Part shown: positions 58,551-64,000 of the stretch, piece after piece
Position numbering within the stretch: position 1 is the stretch's first letter
Layout: each line of letters opens with the position of its first letter
Assembly (NCBI GenBank): GCA_037176845.1
Contig: JAYKXP010000127.1
Location: forward strand, 1 to 64,000
DNA from: Paramarasmius palmivorus
Taxonomy: Eukaryota; Basidiomycota; Agaricomycetes; Agaricales; Marasmiaceae
Direction: 5' to 3'
DNA length: 64,000 nucleotides
Translations under genes and position numbers: made by a program
The notes under the pieces: generated by a model
Seen by the model: only the letters and a program-made list of their open reading frames with translations
Told to the model about the DNA's origin: nothing
Databases searched by the model: none

Positions 58551-58732
58551 GTTGTCAAACTCCAAGTTCGATTCTCGTCAAACTCCAGGTGCTACTGTTG
58601 TCAAACTCCAAGTTCATTCTCATAAAACTCCAGGTGCTACTCTTCTGAAACTCCAAGTTCCATTCTCGTCAAACTCAAAGTCCCATTCTCATAAAACTCC
58701 AGGTGCTACCCTCATCAAACTCCAAGTTCGTA
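58551..58732. repeat. minisatellite remainder, about 8 copies
   Basis: Same 23 bp unit as 55681-57900, separated from it by the 650 bp insertion. Confidence 0.85.
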
Positions 58733-58808
58733 AGTTAACTTGTCTGGTCATGTGATGACTAAAAAAGGAAGGCAAATCTTTCACGTCGTACACTCCTGAA
58801 GCCAGTTA

Positions 58809-59082
58809 CTGGGGTATTTCGATTGATTCGGATGGTCACAGGTCACAAGGGTCAAAATTTCCGAAAATTTTCGGATGGTCACAGGCCGCGGAAGGCCTGT
58901 CCGAATTGCCTCGGAATGTAACCTCTGAAAAGCGCCCAATTTCACTCCAAATTTGGCAGTTTCTGGGCGCCAAATCCGAAATTTTTCGGCGGTCACAGAC
59001 CGCCAGCGCCCCATCCGAACCTCGAAATCCGGATGGCGAGGTCACAGGTCACAGGCCGTCCGAATCAATCGAAATACCCCAG
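58809..59082. mobile_element. 274 bp MITE with 24 bp perfect inverted repeats
   Basis: Termini start CTGGGGTATTTCGATTGATT and match perfectly over 24 bp in inverted orientation (58809-58832 and 59059-59082). A TA dinucleotide flanks both ends (58807-58808, 59083-59084), as for Tc1/mariner-type insertion. GGTCACAG or its complement recurs inside near each end. It has no coding capacity. Confidence 0.85.
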
Positions 59083-59084
59083 TA

Positions 59085-59866
59085 CATACTTGATCGTTGT
59101 GCTCTGAATAGTACGCTGGCAATGTGGTTGTAGTACTTTGTAGTCCTGCAGGTTTTTGATTCGCCTTGGATTTGATCAGATCAAGCAAAACCTTACCATA
59201 TTTGAAAGGCTCGTCTGGGGCTTTGCCGAAACTTGCATTTATCAAGGTTCAATAAATCCTTGACAAATCCCCCTAACATATTGAACCACAATTAGTATTT
59301 ACATGTTTGCATCTTGACTAGAAACAAGAATGCTGAGCTGAATATACGTTGTGTTGGGTGGGCACTCGAGTACTGACAGACGCGCGAAGCGCGAAGAAAA
59401 TTTTGGGCACCTTCGGCAGTCACGTGACCAATGGTTCCCGGTAAGTTACCAGGTAAGTTACAGGACCCTCCGAGACAGCCTGTAACTTACCAGGTAAGTT
59501 CCCTCCTCCGGACCAAACTTCCGCAACGCTACTGTGCGAGCCAGGTAACTTATCAGGAAAGGGTGAACATGAAGTGAAGCACATTTGCGTGCGCACGTAA
59601 GGATGACATGAAGAGTCTGACATAGCTATGACAAAAACTGTTTACATTGCAGCTCCAAAAAAGGAAATTAGTGATCAGCCAGCCAAAAGTGCCGCTATCA
59701 GACCCTAAGACCCACTACAGAGTAGCGGGAATGAACAAAAACCGTTTTGCATCGACAATGACAGCAAGAACTTCTGAGACCCAACAAAAACAGCCTGGAA
59801 ATGACTTTGAAGACGGGCTGCATTGGGCCACATTCACTAAGACTCTTCAAATTCTACAGACGTGAT
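59085..59866. other. intergenic region with foldback
   Basis: No gene. A 13 bp perfect inverted repeat GGTAAGTTACAGG (59452-59464) with its partner at 59479-59491 forms a hairpin with a 14 nt loop. Extra degenerate copies (GGTAAGTTACC, GGTAACTTATC) flank it, so it may be a small foldback MITE. Confidence 0.5.
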
Positions 59867-61913
59867 TCAGCATGAAGAATGGTCAAAAAGGGATCCTATC
59901 ATACCTTCTTCCTCCCAGTCATCAGACGCCCTATTACGAATCCTTCGTGTTGGAATCCTGGTGATGGGTAGAGATGGTTGTAACTCATCTATCAGAATAT
60001 TCAGTGAATATCTAGCCATGTAGGACGGAACGGACGAACCAAGCTCCGTACGATAGATTCGCACTAGCTTTTCGGTATCAAGGAGGTAGTCAAAATCGCC
60101 AGACAGGTATGCGTAGCGCAGCCAACGCTCCCATAGTTGTAATCCAATTGTCGCTGGGAAGTGGTCGACGACAGTATTGATCAAGATCTTGACGTCTACG
60201 AAAGCAAATAAATTCACAGTCAAGAGTAGTAAGTATGTCAACATACTGTTTCGGTCATCGACGGAGATGAGCCATTCTAGGTAGCACGTAATGTAGCCAC
60301 TGTCATTCCGAAAATGTGCCATTCCAGCTTCAAAGATTTCTGTTGCCCTTGCCAGACCATCATCACCATCATGCACATACTCCATCTTTGCTGCAGCTTC
60401 ATAAACGACCCAGGGCGTCAAGGGTGCGTCACTCTGAGCGGAACTGAAGACGGACCGCACGGCATTCATTCCTCTGGTGCGGTTCGCAAAGCGCATGTAC
60501 GAGATGTAAGCGAGACCCAAGTCTCTACGTAGACCCGAAACTTTCTCCTGAAGAAAACTTGAGCCATTTGAGTCAAGGGAGTTGCGTAATGCGCGAAGTA
60601 CGCCTTCGTAGACTTCTCGACCACTATGGGGATCACCCCTGGCTTCTAGAGCGCTAGCGAGGGAAAAAGTGAGGAGTGGACTGGATATATGGTGAACACA
60701 ATACAGCAGAAGAATAGGAATTACGAACACACCTGGTTGGGTTTGCTGACAGCCCTCGGTGCAATTGTATAAGCGCTTCATCCGGGTGATTCATCTTCAT
60801 CCAACCTCTGTAGACTATATCCCTAAAAGCACTTGATGTTAATGTGACAATAGAGGAATGAAGTACTGAGCTCACCAAATCTCGGGATAGAACCACATCT
60901 TGCACGTAGCTTTCCCATACGCCGTTCGAAGCCGTTTCATAAAGGCCACCGAATCGTTCCCTTGTAACTCAAGGGGATCTCCTTCTTCCCATTTGAGATA
61001 ATCAATCCATCTTTCGACCAACTTTTCTCCCCAAGGAGAATCGGGAGATAAGGGAAGAGATGACAAACTCGTGCTATTGCTAGTAGTGACCGGGTGTACC
61101 AACTCCATGGAAAGCTGATAGTCACGCAAAACTGCCAATGCACGTACATGACCCGTTAGGAGCTCCTCTAGCACTTCCTCTGCGTCGGTATGTTCGTGTT
61201 CGTGTTCGTACTCGAATGCTGTGACCCGTTCCCAGAATTCGGGCAAATTCCTTAAGGGAGTTTTGACGACACGATGTAGGGTCTCACGAAGGGCCTGGCA
61301 CTTTCCGACCTATGGAATCCAACAGAGTCGTCACCGATGCTAGATAGTAGGTAAAAAGGTCGGCGTACCTGTTGGAGTAGCATCAAGTATTGATCCCATA
61401 TCTCGCAGCTCTCGACCTCATGACCAACGATATCAAGTACATCTTTGTAGGAGTCCAAAAGGATATCAGAACGATTTTCTCTACGCAGCACTGAATATGA
61501 AACCGGGTCGTGAAGTGTTGATGATTGGGTCACACACCTGACAAAATCCAGGTAGAGGTTGCACAACTCGATAGATGGAGTAGACTTTTCCAAGCACAAC
61601 TTGAAGTACTGTTCCAATTTTCTGTGGTCTCCGTTGGATGTTGCCTTAATTATGTACGCTAATTGGATTGCTGGCTAACGTTGAAACAAGATAAGTACTC
61701 GTATCCTTAAAGGTTCAATCAATGACTTACATTGCAAGGAAAAGATTTGAGTGCAGCATCATATATCTTGAGTGACTGGGGACCATGACTATGCTCGGCG
61801 AAAGATAAAACACGACTCCAATCTTCTACTTCATGCGGATGTTCTTTAAGGTGCTGTAGTATCTCGTTGACCTCTGACGCGGAGCCTGGATTTTGCGATG
61901 GGAACGAGTTCAT
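59867..61913 (-). CDS. RNA14: RNA14/CstF-77-like mRNA 3'-end processing factor, 582 aa
   Basis: Six exons: 61913-61731, 61674-61369, 61309-60876, 60822-60733, 60653-60247 and 60195-59867, exactly 583 codons. The protein is almost all helical HAT (half-a-TPR) repeats of the Suf domain. Visible repeats include HEVEDWSRVL, LYLDFVRC, EIWDQYLMLL, LPEFWERVTAFE, WIDYLKWE, TPWVVYEAAAKMEY, YITCYLEWL and LQLWERWLRYAY. RNA14/CstF-77 scaffolds cleavage factor I and binds other polyadenylation factors in the nucleus. The protein is shorter than usual fungal RNA14 (often 700 aa or more) and lacks an obvious C-terminal monkeytail region. It ends soon after the last repeats at a GAAGAAG|GTATGA that could be a donor to an unseen exon. 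Other HAT proteins (Prp39, Clf1) are less likely. Confidence 0.8.
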
Positions 61914-63352
61914 GGCCGTAGGAAAGATGGGCTAATGGTAGGGATAGTGGGAAGTGACGAACCAGGTGTCAAATAGACGTGCGAATCATTTAACGAACCC
62001 AAGCACCCCGCTGAAGTCTAAAAGGATCTCGGCTCTAGGAATAACTGCTCAAGATACTTGCGAGTCGACCAAGCCCTAAATTGTCCCAACAACGGTGTGC
62101 CAAACGTCAACCACGAACGACCCCTTTCACGTCCCGCTATCGACAAAACACCACCCAAGCAGCCATGCTATCAGGTCCATAGAACACACCTAGTCCTTTC
62201 TTTGACGGATTCCCGATCTTCATACTGATTTCTCCCAAAAGTCGCCTAGTTTTTGCAACCGTGACCTACAAACCACAAACCATGGCGGCGCTGCTACCAG
62301 TTTCGACCCACGCGAATCGTCATTGCTTAGGCAGAATTGGCTTGTTGGCCGTTTGCAGCTAATCTCTATAAACCTCTTAGCTCTTGGTGGGCATATTAAG
62401 ACTAGACATCCCTTTCACCAACGACGAATTTTGGTGCTTGCGAGCATATGCTAACCCGAGTCTCGTTCATTCCTCAGTCACAGCGTTCTTCCATTGCCGG
62501 TGAGATACTTCCACATTCTGGGTGGTATTCGCGTTGATCTTTTTGAGAATTTCAGGGCTATCAGTACCATTGGGTTGTTGCGATATGTGAGTATGTACGA
62601 ACTGCTTCCTATCTCTCTACGTCATGATCCAACCAGCCAATTTCTGCTTTTTTTTTGATGCGCTTCGAGACCCTTGCTTATAATATCATTCTCCAGGCAC
62701 CCGTATCCTGAAAACTGTCATTAGTCTCTGGCGTAAGGGAACAGCATACGTGAATCACATACCGGCATCCCTTTTCACGGTCCAATTGAACTTTGCTCAG
62801 AGTTTCCCATTTCTGGAACGTGGCTGAGAATGGGTTCATTCGTAATGACTATTCGTTGTCGATTCTTTGCCGTGTCTAATCACGGAGGTGCCGCTCTTGA
62901 GCTACAGCGACAGGAGAACAGCCGGGATCGATTCCATCCCTCAGGAGTCTTGTATGAAGCTATCACGACGCCCGTTGGCCGCAGATAGCAACGGCGCCCG
63001 GATCCAAGCCAGTATGAAACCTCGCCGTTCATTTCCGCCGGGTGTATGGCATGTCTAACATGAATAAAGGCGCGAAGCCCAGAGACCCCGTGGTTCAATT
63101 TCACTGAAGCGTTGCAGCACGTCCAGCGCAAGGCATGGAACATGGAAAGTCGGAGGAGTATCGATGTGCGAGATGCTGGGAACCTAGCACTGCGACTCGG
63201 GACTCATGAATAACGATGGAGTTGGTGGCAAAATGTGATAGAAACCATAGGGTGGCTGGAAACGTGCCGAGGTCAAATCAACTAGTACTGTCAAGATGCG
63301 TGGCTCGCGACTCACTAGTCAATGTTGGTGAGTCTATCCCTCTGGTACCACC
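61914..63352. other. upstream region of the RNA14-like gene, no supportable gene
   Basis: The first few hundred bases are the likely promoter of the RNA14-like gene. An ATG in strong context at 62281 opens only 25 codons. Another frame stays open for about 55 codons over the same interval, so an unrecognised or broken plus-strand gene is possible around 62280-62700. Poly-T and CT tracts occur at about 62650. Confidence 0.35.
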
Positions 63353-63598
63353 GTGACACAACCTCCCACACCATCCAAAAATTCTGCAGCCAATGCGATT
63401 CTGAAACACTTCTTTCTCCGGCGCCAAGACCTACAATATTCCGGAATATTCGGTGGCAAACCGTCGGGAGAAAGGCTGAACCTCAAGGTCGGCCAGGATT
63501 ATAGCGAAGGTCCAGGATTAGGAGTACAGTGGAAATCGTTCAATTCGGTGTTCAGTTTGAGCGATTATATGGGAAAAGGACAAGCTGCGGGAGAATGA
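63353..63598 (+). CDS. possible small gene or exon, 81 aa
   Basis: Open frame with protein-like composition (Lys, Gly, Phe, few repeats) ending TGA at 63596-63598. A GTGAGT at about 63328 could be a donor, so this may be the last exon of a gene whose upstream part is unclear. No domain recognised. Confidence 0.3.
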   Translation: MTQPPTPSKNSAANAILKHFFLRRQDLQYSGIFGGKPSGERLNLKVGQDYSEGPGLGVQWKSFNSVFSLSDYMGKGQAAGE

Positions 63599-63619
63599 TT
63601 ATGAACCAGCGACCTTCAA

Positions 63620-64000
63620 GATGGGATACCACACACTTCGTTTGACGTCGCCTTGCCTGCCTTGCTCATCGTGCCGGATTTTTTTTTAATTAAAAAAAGT
63701 GGGTAGCCTCGGAACCTGGGAAGGAGCTGAGGGTTGGTTGAATTGGAGCTAGAGGAAGGACGATGGGAAAGGCAGTCGATGAAGACGCCTGATGGGGTAC
63801 CACGCACTTCGTCTAACGTCGCCTTGCAGCTGTGCCGAATATTGTTTTCGAAAAATGAGTAGCCTCGAGACCTGGGAAGGAGCTGCGGTCGAACTGGAAC
63901 TGGAGGAAGGACGATGGGAAAGGCAGTCCACGGGGAAGGCAGTCGTTGGGGAAGGCAGTCGATGAGGACACCTGATGGGGTACCGCGCACTTCGTTTAAC
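63620..64000. repeat. 171-183 bp direct tandem repeat
   Basis: GATGGGxTACCxCxCACTTC starts at 63620, 63791 and 63974 (window edge). Units share GTAGCCTCGxxACCTGGGAAG and GAAGGACGATGGGAAAGG; the second unit also has three short copies of GGGGAAGGCAGTC-like sequence. A minus-strand open frame of 124 codons is a by-product with an internal peptide repeat. The array continues past the window. Confidence 0.75.

Noticed and set aside
55681..58732. Open frames of 60-90 codons in the minisatellite
   Set aside because: They arise from a stop-poor 23 bp unit read in several phases and strands and have no unique sequence.
62281..62450. Plus-strand gene starting at the strong ATG at 62281
   Set aside because: Only 25 codons before a stop. 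A longer neighbouring frame lacks a start, and no consistent splicing could be found.
1..64000. tRNA, rRNA or bacterial-type operon signals
   Set aside because: No tRNA-like cloverleaf or rRNA-like stretch was noticed by eye and all genes have spliceosomal introns. A tRNAscan or Rfam search would be needed to exclude small RNA genes.

Overview
The window is nuclear DNA of a filamentous basidiomycete, almost certainly a mushroom-forming Agaricomycete. Genes carry many 45-80 nt GT..AG introns. A KDZ (Kyakuja-Dileera-Zisupton) transposase is paired with a TET/JBP-type dioxygenase, a combination known from basidiomycete genomes. Several genes belong to multi-copy families I recognise only from Agaricomycetes. 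All exon models were spliced by eye and checked for frame continuity; no database search was possible. I saw no rRNA, tRNA or CRISPR array.

Layout. 1-5.4 kb: an intron-rich minus-strand gene (404-2962) with a Zn2Cys6-like cysteine cluster and one in-frame stop, then about 2 kb of noncoding DNA with palindromic tandem motifs. 5.49-28.03 kb: a Ty3/gypsy LTR retrotransposon with near-identical 201/204 bp LTRs and a 5 bp target duplication. A complete 12,046 bp KDZ DNA transposon (10135-22180) is nested inside its coding region. The KDZ element has about 30 bp terminal inverted repeats and an exact 8 bp target duplication (TCGTGAGC). Removing the element and one duplication copy rejoins the retroelement reading frame exactly, giving a polyprotein of about 3,234 aa. 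28-31.1 kb: a decayed repeat unit whose left end lies at 5372-5490, so the LTR element landed in it. 31.5-32.2 kb: a small unknown gene. 32.3-37.9 kb: a transposase-like multi-copy gene inactivated by a frameshift, plus a zinc-finger exon fragment. 38.2-39.6 kb and 45.4-47.8 kb: two intact multi-exon genes of Agaricomycete families without known function. 39.6-45.4 and 47.8-54.2 kb: degenerate DNA with more copies of the about 2.8 kb unit. 54.3-59.1 kb: a small zinc-finger-like ORF, an AT-rich block, a 2.2 kb 23-bp minisatellite and a 274 bp TA-flanked MITE. 59.9-61.9 kb: the only clear housekeeping gene, an RNA14/CstF-77-like 3'-end processing factor with a short C terminus. 62-64 kb: mostly noncoding, ending in a 171-183 bp tandem repeat.

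How the parts work together. In the KDZ element the transposase (18289-21835, plus) and the TET/JBP gene (18157-16226, minus) diverge from a 131 bp shared promoter. Three further minus-strand genes (899, 312 and 132 aa) follow the dioxygenase. All five gene models are open, so the element looks recently active. The likely order of events is: decayed tandem array, then LTR insertion, then KDZ insertion. Together this makes a nested-transposon landscape next to a single conserved gene.
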